A DNA stretch of 64,000 nucleotides, taken from Colius striatus. Taxonomy: Eukaryota; Chordata; Aves; Coliiformes; Coliidae. Below are positions 36,201-47,339 of the stretch, piece after piece. A program made the translations under genes and the position numbers. Under the pieces are notes generated by a model. That model was not told where the DNA came from. It worked only from the letters and a program-made list of their open reading frames with translations, and ran no database searches. Numbering within the stretch: position 1 is the first letter of the stretch; every line of letters begins with the position of its first letter. The stretch is from positions 3,782,001 to 3,846,000 of the forward strand of contig NC_084776.1 of the NCBI RefSeq assembly GCF_028858725.1. The letters run 5' to 3'.

Positions 36201-37428
36201 CCAACACGAGCCGAGGGGAACCGAGTTCCAAACACTGGATGGCTTTCAGTGTTACTCAGAAACTGGATGTGTGCAGTAGGTGACTTTCTCCACCCCACTG
36301 TAACAGTCAAAAGGAGCAGAGGGGCAGCCCAAGGTGCTGACACAGGGTTATCTCCAGTTGTCATTAAGTCAAGTGAAAGCTTCTCTTCATGTCACTTGTC
36401 ATGCAAGCTCCTTTTCTATACACAGCAAGAGTGGGGTTGATAAGAAGGGATGAGATTAAATGAACTGGGCCAGCATTTTTTTCCCAGTTTAATCCTATGT
36501 TTTCATCAGGCAGTTTTCAACTCATGTTTTGTTCATCTTGCTTTGGTTGTCAGCCTTCACTGTGCCTGCACACTAATTTCATTGCTGCACCTTATTTGTT
36601 GTTGTTTTCCATTTATACCATCCATGTTCTTTCTTTTCTTGCAGATTGTGATATCTTTAGTCTAAACTTTTTAACTGGAATCAGAACTGGATGTTGGGGT
36701 CACTTTTATTGTACAATTCAATGACATTAAACTGCCCTAAAAATCCAGATCATTTGTCTAAAAAAGTAAATGCTGTTGGGTGTTTGGTTTTCGTTAGCAG
36801 CAGGCAGAGTGGTGAACACAGCTGCACTAACCACAGGACGTTGTCAGGTCTTTGAATCCTGTATTGAGATTAAAAAAGAGAAATTCATCTTGGAAATGAT
36901 GTATTTTATTGTTTTCAGTCACTAATAAAACTGTGAATGTCAAAGAGGAGTTTTGCTGAACTCTGATTAGCAAAAGTGTGTTTTTTAACATGCCTGTTCA
37001 GATTTATTTCTATTAAGTCAGTCCAAAGACTTCTTGAATAAGTTGGAACAAAGGATTCCTGATTCTGAATAGTCACAATTGAAAATGTCTCTTTGCTTTC
37101 CTTACTGGTATGTAAATATGAGAGGAAAACTGATTTCAGGTCTTTTGGGCTATTCCAGTGACACAAGGCTGCAGTTTGAGCACTGAACTATCTGTATACT
37201 GTAGGAGAAAATGTTCTTAAAGTAATCCTCCCTGAATTCTAAGTGTTCTTCTCTCTGAGGGGGGAAAAAATAAATGGAAACAACATGGTGGTCGTTCCCT
37301 CCTTGAGCTTTACCCTTGGCAACACCTTGCAGCAACTGTCTTCTCCAAAATGAAGGATGCTTAATTCTTCACTTTCTTCTGCATTCTGCAGGTCCCATAA
37401 CAACAAACTGCAGTCTACAGCTTCTTAG
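2979..37428 (+). CDS. BPTF: BPTF, NURF nucleosome-remodelling subunit (partial, N-terminus outside window)
   Basis: Thirty exons join in one frame: 2979-3202, 3932-4132, 4609-4797, 7241-7414, 7530-7705, 8921-9276, 9558-9689, 10230-10359, 11111-11246, 12322-12537, 12818-15212, 15437-15561, 15800-15928, 16197-16347, 17097-17220, 18582-18834, 19261-19422, 20381-20529, 20910-21018, 21544-21767, 22868-23090, 23313-24187, 24937-25019, 26835-27060, 27498-27838, 31109-31282, 32179-32371, 33324-33408, 35181-35367, 37392-37428. They total 8,179 nt: one base completing a codon, then 2,725 codons and TAG. All introns are GT-AG. Order of regions: WHIM-like region, acidic spacer, two conserved blocks, a ~800-residue disordered exon, a conserved [20 protein letters not shown] block, Thr/Ser/Gln-rich regions, a basic coiled coil, two PHD fingers, and a bromodomain. 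Known family role: BPTF is the large subunit of NURF (with SMARCA1 and RBBP4/7) and reads H3K4me3 and acetylated H4 in the nucleus. Identity is certain from the sequence; the join includes every cassette and is the longest form, not a proven transcript. Confidence 0.97.
3495..3525. repeat. AC/AT microsatellite
   Basis: Five AC units followed by alternating AT and GTAT units, in a BPTF intron. Confidence 0.85.
3932..4132 (+). CDS. BPTF: BPTF window exon 2 (acidic spacer)
   Basis: Acceptor ttgtag, donor g|gtaagg. At 201 nt with codons split after base one at both ends, it is a symmetric exon that could be skipped in frame. It encodes a highly charged, Asp/Glu/Lys-rich segment starting [18 protein letters not shown], which aligns with human EEILESIRAKKGDI and then diverges, as expected of disordered sequence. 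Confidence 0.93.
4609..4797 (+). CDS. BPTF: BPTF window exon 3 (Ser/Asn-rich spacer)
   Basis: Acceptor actatag, donor g|gtacag; 189 nt, symmetric split codons. It encodes [19 protein letters not shown] and ends near [14 protein letters not shown], close to human [13 protein letters not shown]. Disordered and poorly conserved except at the end. Confidence 0.93.
4798..7240 (+). other. BPTF: BPTF intron of 2.4 kb
   Basis: Bounded by GT at 4798 and AG at 7239-7240. It is AT-rich. Short open stretches near 6.2-6.7 kb lack homology I recognise and lack matching splice phases. No RNA gene or classifiable repeat was seen. Confidence 0.8.
7241..7414 (+). CDS. BPTF: BPTF window exon 4 (Ser-rich spacer)
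   Basis: Acceptor tttgtag, donor g|gtaata; 174 nt, symmetric split codons. It encodes a Ser/Ala/Asn/Glu-rich disordered stretch. Its position matches the human segment ending DDPENGERESHTP, represented here by [13 protein letters not shown]. Confidence 0.92.
7530..7705 (+). CDS. BPTF: BPTF window exon 5
   Basis: Acceptor gggcag, donor gag|gtttgt; leaves at a codon boundary. It encodes [20 protein letters not shown] and [19 protein letters not shown], a conserved block nearly identical to human BPTF. The preceding intron is only 115 nt. Confidence 0.95.
7706..8920 (+). other. BPTF: BPTF intron of 1.2 kb
   Basis: Ordinary AT-rich intron between two well-supported exons. It holds T-rich tracts around 8.23-8.30 kb and nothing else I can name. 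Confidence 0.8.
8921..9276 (+). CDS. BPTF: BPTF window exon 6 (conserved core block)
   Basis: Acceptor cacaag, donor cacag|gtaaat. It encodes [20 protein letters not shown], then [20 protein letters not shown] and [20 protein letters not shown], almost unchanged from human. Such strong conservation suggests a structured NURF-assembly region, but its exact role is not evident from sequence. Confidence 0.96.
9558..9689 (+). CDS. BPTF: BPTF window exon 7
   Basis: Acceptor aatttag, donor actag|gtaaaa. It encodes [20 protein letters not shown] and [17 protein letters not shown], matching human with very few changes. Both ends split an Arg codon (AG|G). Confidence 0.96.
10230..10359 (+). CDS. BPTF: BPTF window exon 8
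   Basis: Acceptor ttactag, donor catcag|gtgaga. It encodes a Lys/Glu-rich helix ([19 protein letters not shown]) followed by [15 protein letters not shown], conserved with human. Confidence 0.96.
10360..11110 (+). other. BPTF: BPTF intron of 0.75 kb
   Basis: Plain AT-rich intron between exons 8 and 9 with good GT and AG signals. Nothing else was recognised. Confidence 0.8.
11111..11246 (+). CDS. BPTF: BPTF window exon 9
   Basis: Acceptor taccag, donor ccaa|gtaagc. It encodes [20 protein letters not shown] and [17 protein letters not shown], matching human [20 protein letters not shown]. Confidence 0.96.
11247..12321 (+). other. BPTF: BPTF intron of 1.1 kb with TG/TA repeat
   Basis: AT-rich intron containing the short dinucleotide repeat listed separately at 11496-11528. 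No other element was recognised. Confidence 0.8.
11496..11528. repeat. TG/AT/AC microsatellite, self-complementary
   Basis: A TG run, an AT-rich centre, then an AC run, so the two ends are complementary and could form a hairpin in the BPTF intron RNA. Confidence 0.8.
12322..12537 (+). CDS. BPTF: BPTF window exon 10 (basic/acidic spacer)
   Basis: Acceptor ttcatag, donor caaag|gtgata; 216 nt, symmetric split codons. It encodes [20 protein letters not shown] and more Lys/Glu-rich sequence, the counterpart of the human segment around DKRKCSRSPKKIKIEPDSEK. Mostly disordered. Confidence 0.92.
12818..15212 (+). CDS. BPTF: BPTF window exon 11 (2.4 kb, disordered, conserved 3' end)
   Basis: Acceptor cttcacag, donor tggag|gtacat. 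This single exon gives about 800 residues. It opens with [14 protein letters not shown] and [20 protein letters not shown], both conserved with human. It then runs through a long Glu/Lys/Ser-rich disordered region with many small differences. Thr/Val/Ser-rich repeats (such as [17 protein letters not shown]) follow from about 14.64 kb. It ends with the strongly conserved [20 protein letters not shown] and [20 protein letters not shown]. No stop interrupts it. Confidence 0.96.
15437..15561 (+). CDS. BPTF: BPTF window exon 12
   Basis: Acceptor cgttag, donor acag|gtacta. It encodes [20 protein letters not shown] and [18 protein letters not shown], continuing the conserved block of the large exon. 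Confidence 0.96.
15800..15928 (+). CDS. BPTF: BPTF window exon 13
   Basis: Acceptor gttgtag, donor aaaag|gtatgt; 129 nt, symmetric. It encodes [20 protein letters not shown] and [19 protein letters not shown], near-identical to human. Confidence 0.96.
16197..16347 (+). CDS. BPTF: BPTF window exon 14
   Basis: Acceptor ctaaag, donor gagag|gtaagt. It encodes [20 protein letters not shown] and [15 protein letters not shown], conserved with human. The run of basic residues before the acidic patch is retained. Confidence 0.96.
17097..17220 (+). CDS. BPTF: BPTF window exon 15 (two in-frame donors)
   Basis: Acceptor tggcag. The long form ends CAGCAG|gtgggg at 17220. A second donor, AAG|gttagt, lies at 17139. 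Both leave at codon boundaries, so the 81 nt between them adds 27 residues or drops out cleanly. The short form joins QQAK to KRLEQQ, the arrangement I recall for the common human isoform. The extra residues ([20 protein letters not shown] onward) extend an alpha-helical, coiled-coil-like segment. Confidence 0.92.
17221..18581 (+). other. BPTF: BPTF intron of 1.4 kb
   Basis: Ordinary AT-rich intron. One short open stretch near 17.9-18.1 kb resembles no BPTF segment and lacks fitting splice sites. No RNA gene or repeat was recognised. Confidence 0.8.
18582..18834 (+). CDS. BPTF: BPTF window exon 16 (Ala/Thr-rich then conserved)
   Basis: Acceptor tgcatag, donor caacag|gtaagc. It encodes [20 protein letters not shown], an Ala/Thr repeat, then [20 protein letters not shown] and [12 protein letters not shown]. 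The second half matches human exactly over a long span, the first half only loosely. Confidence 0.95.
19261..19422 (+). CDS. BPTF: BPTF window exon 17 (symmetric cassette)
   Basis: Acceptor tcaatag, donor ggag|gtaggg; 162 nt, with both junctions after codon base one, so skipping keeps the frame. It encodes [20 protein letters not shown] and [20 protein letters not shown] after an Ala/Thr-rich start. From memory this segment is present in some human isoforms and absent from others, where GQSNSG is followed directly by VVQVQQKV. Confidence 0.9.
19423..20380 (+). other. BPTF: BPTF intron of 1.0 kb
   Basis: AT-rich intron. A 62-codon open stretch just before the next acceptor has no homology I recognise and is treated as chance. 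Confidence 0.75.
20381..20529 (+). CDS. BPTF: BPTF window exon 18
   Basis: Acceptor taattag, donor acaa|gtaaga. It encodes [20 protein letters not shown] and [19 protein letters not shown], conserved with human. Confidence 0.95.
20910..21018 (+). CDS. BPTF: BPTF window exon 19
   Basis: Acceptor gtgtgtag, donor acaag|gtattc. It encodes [20 protein letters not shown] and [11 protein letters not shown], matching human [20 protein letters not shown]. It is markedly richer in G+C than its flanking introns. Confidence 0.94.
21544..21767 (+). CDS. BPTF: BPTF window exon 20
   Basis: Acceptor cttacag, donor gacag|gtacaa. It encodes [20 protein letters not shown], a Ser/Thr/Gln/Pro linker, and [20 protein letters not shown], the last strongly conserved. 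Confidence 0.95.
21768..22867 (+). other. BPTF: BPTF intron of 1.1 kb with a long open frame
   Basis: Bounded by well-supported exons. It contains an unusually long open stretch (22330-22713) that I could not relate to BPTF; see findings. The sequence from 22321 to 22340 also reads acag, 15 nt, gtaag, a minimal splice-site pair. Confidence 0.7.
22868..23090 (+). CDS. BPTF: BPTF window exon 21
   Basis: Acceptor tttttag, donor ctcgg|gtaagc. It encodes [20 protein letters not shown] and [20 protein letters not shown] before an Ala/Thr repeat. Strongly conserved with human. Confidence 0.95.
23313..24187 (+). CDS. BPTF: BPTF window exon 22 (Gln/Pro-rich)
   Basis: Acceptor tttcacag, donor aacag|gtaaag; 875 nt, about 291 residues. 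The first two-thirds are very rich in Gln, Pro, Ser and Ala and align only loosely with human. The final third, from [14 protein letters not shown] through [20 protein letters not shown] to [20 protein letters not shown], is highly conserved and helical. A glutamine-rich, activation-domain-like region is typical of BPTF. Confidence 0.95.
24188..24936 (+). other. BPTF: BPTF intron of 0.75 kb
   Basis: AT-rich intron with clear GT and AG ends. No other feature was seen. Confidence 0.8.
24937..25019 (+). CDS. BPTF: BPTF window exon 23
   Basis: Acceptor cctacag, donor cagag|gtgaat. It encodes [20 protein letters not shown] and AEREENQR, nearly identical to human. Confidence 0.95.
25020..26834 (+). 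other. BPTF: BPTF intron of 1.8 kb
   Basis: Ordinary intron. The several open stretches are short and unsupported by homology. I see no repeat or RNA gene. Confidence 0.8.
26835..27060 (+). CDS. BPTF: BPTF window exon 24 (basic coiled coil)
   Basis: Acceptor ctccag, donor tacag|gtaagg. It encodes [40 protein letters not shown] and [20 protein letters not shown]. This is a long charged helix with a KKRKR motif that could act as a nuclear localisation signal. Almost every residue matches human. Confidence 0.96.
27498..27838 (+). CDS. BPTF: BPTF window exon 25 (poly-Ala/Pro and start of first C-terminal PHD)
   Basis: Acceptor acttcag, donor tccaa|gtgagt. It opens with [18 protein letters not shown]. 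Thirteen consecutive alanines follow at 27552-27590 in mixed GCN codons, then a proline-rich run, a serine run, and [20 protein letters not shown]. It ends with the first PHD half, [12 protein letters not shown]. The Ala/Pro tract is much longer and purer than the human counterpart I recall. Confidence 0.95.
27552..27590 (+). repeat. BPTF: poly-alanine coding tract (13 GCN codons)
   Basis: Thirteen alanine codons in mixed form (GCA, GCT, GCC) in exon 25, followed by a proline-rich run. The mixed codons indicate a selected or old tract, not a pure triplet expansion. Confidence 0.95.
27839..31108 (+). other. BPTF: BPTF intron of 3.3 kb before the PHD cassette
   Basis: The longest complete intron in the window. 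It separates the two halves of a PHD finger. Several short open stretches appear, none with homology I recognise. No RNA gene or named repeat was seen. Confidence 0.8.
31109..31282 (+). CDS. BPTF: BPTF window exon 26 (PHD-swap cassette)
   Basis: Acceptor ttttag, donor gtcgca|gtgagt; 174 nt (58 codons). Both junctions fall after codon base two. It encodes the second half of one PHD finger ([20 protein letters not shown], then [10 protein letters not shown]) and the first half of the next ([13 protein letters not shown]). The Cys/His ligand order is that of a PHD zinc finger. The final finger, completed by the next exon, carries the aromatic residues typical of H3K4me3 readers. Skipping this exon would rejoin KTPYDESK to FYIGCDRC. 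Confidence 0.95.
31283..32178 (+). other. BPTF: BPTF intron of 0.9 kb
   Basis: Intron between the PHD cassette and the exon completing the last PHD finger. T-rich with no other feature recognised. Confidence 0.8.
32179..32371 (+). CDS. BPTF: BPTF window exon 27 (end of last PHD finger and linker)
   Basis: Acceptor cttgcag, donor ttacag|gtgaga. It encodes [29 protein letters not shown] and the helical linker [15 protein letters not shown] to the bromodomain. In human BPTF this finger binds H3K4me3 through an aromatic cage; the Tyr and Trp in [11 protein letters not shown] are present. Confidence 0.97.
32372..33323 (+). other. BPTF: BPTF intron of 1.0 kb
   Basis: Ordinary intron between the PHD-linker exon and the first bromodomain exon. 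Nothing else was recognised. Confidence 0.8.
33324..33408 (+). CDS. BPTF: BPTF window exon 28 (bromodomain, first part)
   Basis: Acceptor ctgacag, donor aatgg|gtaagt. It encodes [20 protein letters not shown] and YGVIKEPM: helix Z, the WPF shelf and the ZA loop of a bromodomain, identical to human. Confidence 0.97.
33409..35180 (+). other. BPTF: BPTF intron of 1.8 kb inside the bromodomain
   Basis: AT-rich intron with no recognised internal element. A run of G at about 33915-33921 is the only local oddity. Confidence 0.8.
35181..35367 (+). CDS. BPTF: BPTF window exon 29 (bromodomain, rest)
   Basis: Acceptor tttcaag, donor agcag|gtaagc. It encodes [40 protein letters not shown] and [20 protein letters not shown]. 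The Asn of CRYYNP is the acetyl-lysine-anchoring residue of bromodomains. Nearly identical to human. Confidence 0.97.
35368..37391 (+). other. BPTF: last BPTF intron (2.0 kb)
   Basis: AT-rich intron before the terminal exon. It ends in a good polypyrimidine tract (cttctgcattctgcag). No embedded gene was recognised. Confidence 0.8.
37392..37428 (+). CDS. BPTF: BPTF terminal coding exon with stop
   Basis: Acceptor ttctgcag. It completes the Arg codon and encodes [11 protein letters not shown] before TAG at 37426-37428. This C-terminus is identical to human BPTF and fixes the reading frame of the whole join. Confidence 0.96.
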
Positions 37429-37605
37429 AGTTCAGCGTGTTAACCTAACACACACAGCAAGAATCTGGTTGTCTGAAAGCCTTTTTAATTAAGAAGCCAG
37501 ATGTTTTTAGTCAGGTTCTCCTGACGAGACTCGATGTAAACTGCCTTTTTATTGGTCACAACAGTCAAATTATATTCTTGGCTTATTTTGTCCAAAGGAC
37601 AAAGA

Positions 37606-37611
37606 AATAAA
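37606..37611 (+). terminator. BPTF: poly(A) signal AATAAA, proximal
   Basis: Canonical hexamer about 180 nt after the BPTF stop codon. It would give a short 3' UTR if used. Confidence 0.4.
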
Positions 37612-37690
37612 AATCAGCAGCACCACTTTCTTGTCAAGATCAAATTGTTGTACTATTGTGGCAGAAGCAGGAAAACTTTGTTTTGTTGAA

Positions 37691-37720
37691 GGAGAGAGAG
37701 AAAGAGAGCAAGAAAAGAGA
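37691..37720. repeat. GA-rich purine tract in BPTF 3' UTR
   Basis: About 30 nt of almost pure purine, mainly GA units. Confidence 0.75.
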
Positions 37721-38276
37721 TACAGTAAATGGGGTCACGTTTAACTCCATGGAAATGCCACGTCTGTTCTTCAGTGAAGAAGCTGGTTTAAAGTCCACAC
37801 AGAAAACTTTGACTGTATTTATTTATTGTTGCAAAAAAGACGCTTTTTTATCGCTGCCCTCATTTGTCAGCTAATTATTTTTTCTTATAAAATCCAGCCC
37901 TGGTTCCATGTAATCCATTCTGTATCTTAACATGATTCCTGTAGGTAAAAGTACAAGAAGACCTCTAGATGTCTTTTCTTTCTATGAAAGGAGCTGCTAT
38001 GTACACATGTGCACACACACAGGACTGGGAATCAACAAGGAGTTTATCATTCATGGTAGATCAAAACCAATTAAGCTTGCAGAAGAAGTTGGGCTGAGCA
38101 GTCACGGACTCCAGACTCTGTTGCCTTGAACATAACAGTACAGTTTGTCATTTACTCTGCACCAGACTGACCTGAGGAGAATCTATTTGAAGGTATCTTG
38201 TTTGTAAACATTTGTCAGATTCTAATTTTTTTTTTCTTTTGTATTAAAATTCAAAATATGGATGTATATGAAACAA

Positions 38277-38282
38277 AATAAA
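38277..38282 (+). terminator. BPTF: poly(A) signal AATAAA, middle
   Basis: Canonical hexamer followed within 30 nt by GT-rich sequence (cacgtgggtgtgtctgagtg), a plausible downstream element. Confidence 0.5.
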
Positions 38283-38873
38283 TGGAGATCCTTGTTCTCC
38301 CCACACACGTGGGTGTGTCTGAGTGTGTCGGTGAGGCGCTGGGGGGGAGCGGCCGGGCGGCCTTCGCTGCGTTCCGTTCCCAAGCACCTGCTGTCCCTTT
38401 AGATAAGGTTTCTCCAGTGGTGCCAAAATGACTGTAATGGATAAGGTGGTAGGAAGTATTTTGTGAAATGTCACTGCCCACCCGCTGAATTAAGGGGGAT
38501 TTTGCTGTAGGGGTGTGAAGCTCTGCCCTGGGGGGGCTGCTGCCTGGAGCCACAACAGGACGCACGTTGTCGATGCTGTTGCTGTTTCCCACCGGGAGCT
38601 TTTCCGTGGGGTGTGTAACCAACGTGCTGTTTCCCTCTCTGTTTGTACACGGCTCCAAGCCCCCGAGCAGCTTTTGCACTAACTCACCGTTCCCTGCCGC
38701 TGCGCAGCAACCCGGGATTTACCTGACTTATGGATAAGCTCCTTTTGGGTTTACCCTCACACCTTGCTATGCAAGAACTTGTTCTGGTATTTTTCTTAAA
38801 GATGTTGCTACTGACCACTCTTTCTTACACTTCCAGGCTCAGGTGTACAGCTTCTTCTGGGGTGATTTTATCC

Positions 38874-38879
38874 AATAAA
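38874..38879 (+). terminator. BPTF: poly(A) signal AATAAA
   Basis: Canonical hexamer within the inferred BPTF 3' UTR, followed by GT-containing sequence (ggggttttgtacat). Confidence 0.45.
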
Positions 38880-39284
38880 AACCCGTGGGGTTTTGTACAT
38901 ACAAATGTTGTCATTTAACCTAGATGTGAAAAGTCAGAAGTAATTGTTCAATGTGAAAACCATAATCCACTTATGCCTCTGAGAGTTAAAGAAGAGTAGT
39001 TGCACTTAGGTTATGTTGTCCTTTGACGTTTAAAAAATGCTGCACATTGTATGCATTGTGTTCTTAATGCAACAAGGAAGAATCTCCACTCAACAGCATC
39101 TGAACATATCCTGCATCTCCTCAAAACCCGACGGTATTGCTGTACTATTTATTCATATCAATATATCTATGACATGGTTTAAACCTTTCCTACTTGTAGG
39201 CAATAGATGGCAATGTTTTTAACCAGTTGTGGCAAACTGAAGAGTACCTTTTTTTGTACCTTATGGGACACATCATCCTAGACA

Positions 39285-39290
39285 AATAAA
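39285..39290 (+). terminator. BPTF: poly(A) signal AATAAA, likely distal BPTF end
   Basis: Canonical hexamer followed 15-35 nt later by gtgttt and ttggtttggtggtgtttc, a strong GT-rich element. It is the last forward signal before the convergent gene. Confidence 0.6.
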
Positions 39291-39310
39291 GTAACGTGTT
39301 TGACATTGGT

Positions 39311-42119
39311 TTGGTGGTGTTTCTAATGAAACATGTGATGACGTTATCGTGTGTAGGTCTTGCCTCTGCCAGGTTACGTGGAACTGCCAGTGAATCAGGT
39401 TGGGTGGAAATAATCCACACATAACCATGTAATTGTGCCAAGAGCCTTTTTTTGTGTTTTCAGTTGCTATTGAGTAGGTTGAGGTAATTTTCTCCCATTT
39501 ATTAGCGGTGGTCTACAGTTAAGTGATGTCACTCAGAATTAATACCCAGCTGCCTTGAAACCATGACAAGTTCATGAGGTTTGTGATCTCTGTTCAGTCA
39601 TCCTCCTCTTTGTATTTTTGTAAAGGACTGCAAAATCTCTTTCAAAATGGTCATGTATTTTATCATAGGTGTTAAGGTGAGTGATACCAGCTTCATTGCC
39701 TTTTTGTCTCTTCAAAGCAATTTGAAGCCAATTATCCTTGGTCTAGATTTAGTTCATGCAAAAGTTAATGGGGGTTTGAAGTAGACTAAAAAGCTGGGCT
39801 TACCCAAAGGCCCGGAGTAAACTTCCCTGGAAAGAGGAAGACAACACCCTGCCTGTATGCCTGGATTTCTGGGTGTTGGCTGCAGAACTGTCATGCTTAT
39901 CATGCTGAAGGAAAATGATTTACTACTGGATGCCAGAATTATCCTGGCAACTGTTGCATGGAAGTGCCACCATCACTGGTGTGGCGATGCTGTGAGGTGG
40001 TTGTGAGTGCAGGACTCTGGAAATGCACTTGGTCCTGGATTTGTTTTCCTCAGTATGGCGTAAGACTGGCATCAGGTAAGCAAGCTTATCATGCTGCTCC
40101 TACAGCTGCACTTCAGTTGGGCTGTGAAATACAGTGGCTTGTTGCTCAACTGTGTTGTGACAAAGTTTTAAGGAGTGACCTTCGAAGCAAGTAAGGACGG
40201 TGTGAGGCAAAAAAAGAACAGAGCAAACTGCTCCCTGGGCTTGTTTCTAGAGCAGGGCTGGTTCGGGAAGAGTGGTGCAGGCATTCACAGTTGTTGGCAT
40301 TTACTAGGGCTCTGGAAGTTATTAGCACTGGGATACTATTTGTCTCTTCCAAGAGACAAACTGGGGCAGAGCTGTGATGTGATTTTTGTGCCCACACTTT
40401 GCCTGTTTTGGATTAGGATAATGCCATGGGGGTGGGGAAGGGGCTTCATTGCTGTTCTGGGCACATGGATGGCTGCAGGACTCACTGGTTAGTCCCAGGA
40501 CTTCAGTTGAAAATAGAAGCAAAGAAACTTGAGCTGCACACGTAACCCTTCGTCCTTCCTCATCCCATCCCTCCCAGTCCACTGCAGTGCTTTGATTCAT
40601 TGCCAGGAATGGTCCCTCTGCCAAGTCAAAAGCCCCCTCAGTCCCTCAGGGAAGTTCCATCTCTATGCTGTGTTCCACGCAAAATCCTTCACATGAAACA
40701 ACCAAGATGGTGTATTTTTCAGGTGGACACAAGCTACTAGTACATTTCTATCCTATAGTAACAGCCTTTTGAGTCCCAAAATACGTCATGTGCTCGTTGT
40801 TCAGCTCCTATTCCGTACCAAGACAAACTTCCTGCAGTGTGACCTGGCGCCCATCCACCGCTCTGCAGCTTTGCAGTGACACTACCTGAAGCTGCAGACG
40901 TGTGTGATTGGTATAACTGGGTTAGAATCAGCTCTGCTTCACAATAGAAGGTGCAGATAGAGGCTGCTGCTTCCTGTGCCAGGTCACATCCTACCTCTCA
41001 CTCTGTAGATACAGTTATAAGCTAGACTGTGTGTTCCCAGGTTTTAATATGTATCTTCAAATCCACAGCTCATTTGTCAAACAAGGGGATGCCTTTGTTT
41101 CACATCATTACATAGCTTTTTTGGATCTTCCAGAGCCCAGGACATGGTGAACCCAGACTCCCATGAACAATTTATGAGTTTCTTTTAAAGATGCAGATTT
41201 GTGACTAGTGACTCACAGCAGTTGCAGAGTTTCTCACATCCCACCACATCAAAAGTACTAAAAGATTGTGTCTTTGATTCAAAAAGCAACTTTACTGATG
41301 TGCAAGTACTACCTTGGGAATATTTCTCATGGGAAAAGGACATTCAGTAGGCAGGTCAAGGAGTGAAGGCTGAAGGAACTGACAGTGTCACCAGGCACAC
41401 ACGACGTGCCATCGTGCGCTTACCGAGCATTCCTTGGCAGGGACTCGCGCCGTTGTTTGTGAACCTAATTGGGCATTTGTGTTGTGCAGTTACTTGATTT
41501 GCTCTCAGCTGGTGTTTTCATATCCTCTGATAATTACATGGCTGGTTTGGGTACTTTGTGTGAAGCCTCAGCTCTGTGAGAAGAATGAGGCCATTTTTTC
41601 AAAGGCATGTGAACGTGTCTGAGGATACTGAAACAATACACGTGATACTGAGTTGTGTTGATTTCTTCTGAATCAAATGCCTGTCCTGTTCTAGGCAGAA
41701 TCATGTGAAAACATAACAGACATCCTCTCCAGACAGCTATGGCATCAGCTAACATTTCTCAAGGTGAAGGGTTTCAAAGTGCAGTTACCTCTTTGTACCT
41801 CAAGCAAAGCCTCCAGGGTCTCCCATGGCAGTGACTGCAGATGGTTGAGGGTGGGTTACAGCAGGGGACACAGAATAACCCGAGGCTCTGAAAGCAGACG
41901 GAGCAAACTGATGACCAGTTCGTGTTCCCTGGACTGACTCTTGTGCTCAGCTTCACAAGGTATCAGTTCCCAGTGCAGACATGCAGTTAGTGTTTGCTAA
42001 AGCACAGAAGTGAGTGTCCTTCACAGCCAGGTGCAGAGCTGAGAACTGCTGCCCGCTGCTGCTAATCCCTGACCAGGTTGCCTCTGGTTGATGAATTCTG
42101 CTGCCAGTGTCCAGAAGCC
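39311..42119. other. convergent intergenic region and C17orf58 3' UTR
   Basis: Lies between the BPTF tail and the C17orf58 stop. The minus-strand part nearest 42119 must be C17orf58 3' UTR. Minus-strand poly(A) hexamers are ATTAAA at 41047-41042 and AATAAA at 39503-39498. No coding homology was recognised. Confidence 0.6.
41042..41047 (-). terminator. C17orf58: candidate C17orf58 poly(A) signal (ATTAAA)
   Basis: The plus strand reads tttaat, so the minus strand carries ATTAAA about 1.07 kb after the C17orf58 stop. The next minus-strand AATAAA is only at 39503-39498. Placement is inferred. Confidence 0.35.
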
Positions 42120-47283
<5,164 letters not shown>

Positions 47284-47325
47284 TTTGAAGTAAAGTTTTT
47301 TTCCAGACTGCAAATGAACTGGAGT

Positions 47326-47333
47326 CTTTTATG
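47326..47333 (-). promoter_or_regulatory. C17orf58: TATA-like box of C17orf58
   Basis: The minus strand reads CATAAAAG. About 30 nt downstream falls near 47300, shortly before the ATG at 47283, so the 5' UTR would be very short. There is no CpG island here, in contrast to KPNA2. Confidence 0.5.
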
Positions 47334-47339
47334 CCCTTC

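Larger units (their letters stand above)
37429..39310 (+). other. BPTF: BPTF 3' UTR (extent inferred)
   Basis: Noncoding sequence after the stop with AATAAA hexamers at 37606, 38277, 38874 and 39285. It is AT-rich overall but contains a GC-rich patch at about 38300-38720. A TGTACATA Pumilio-type element lies at 38894-38901. The end near 39.31 kb is inferred from the last hexamer and the GT-rich sequence after it. Confidence 0.6.

Noticed and set aside
47284-47313. Upstream in-frame ATG ten codons before the chosen C17orf58 start
   Set aside because: It lies only about 13 bp after the TATA-like box, so it is probably upstream of the transcription start. It would also put polar residues before the signal peptide.
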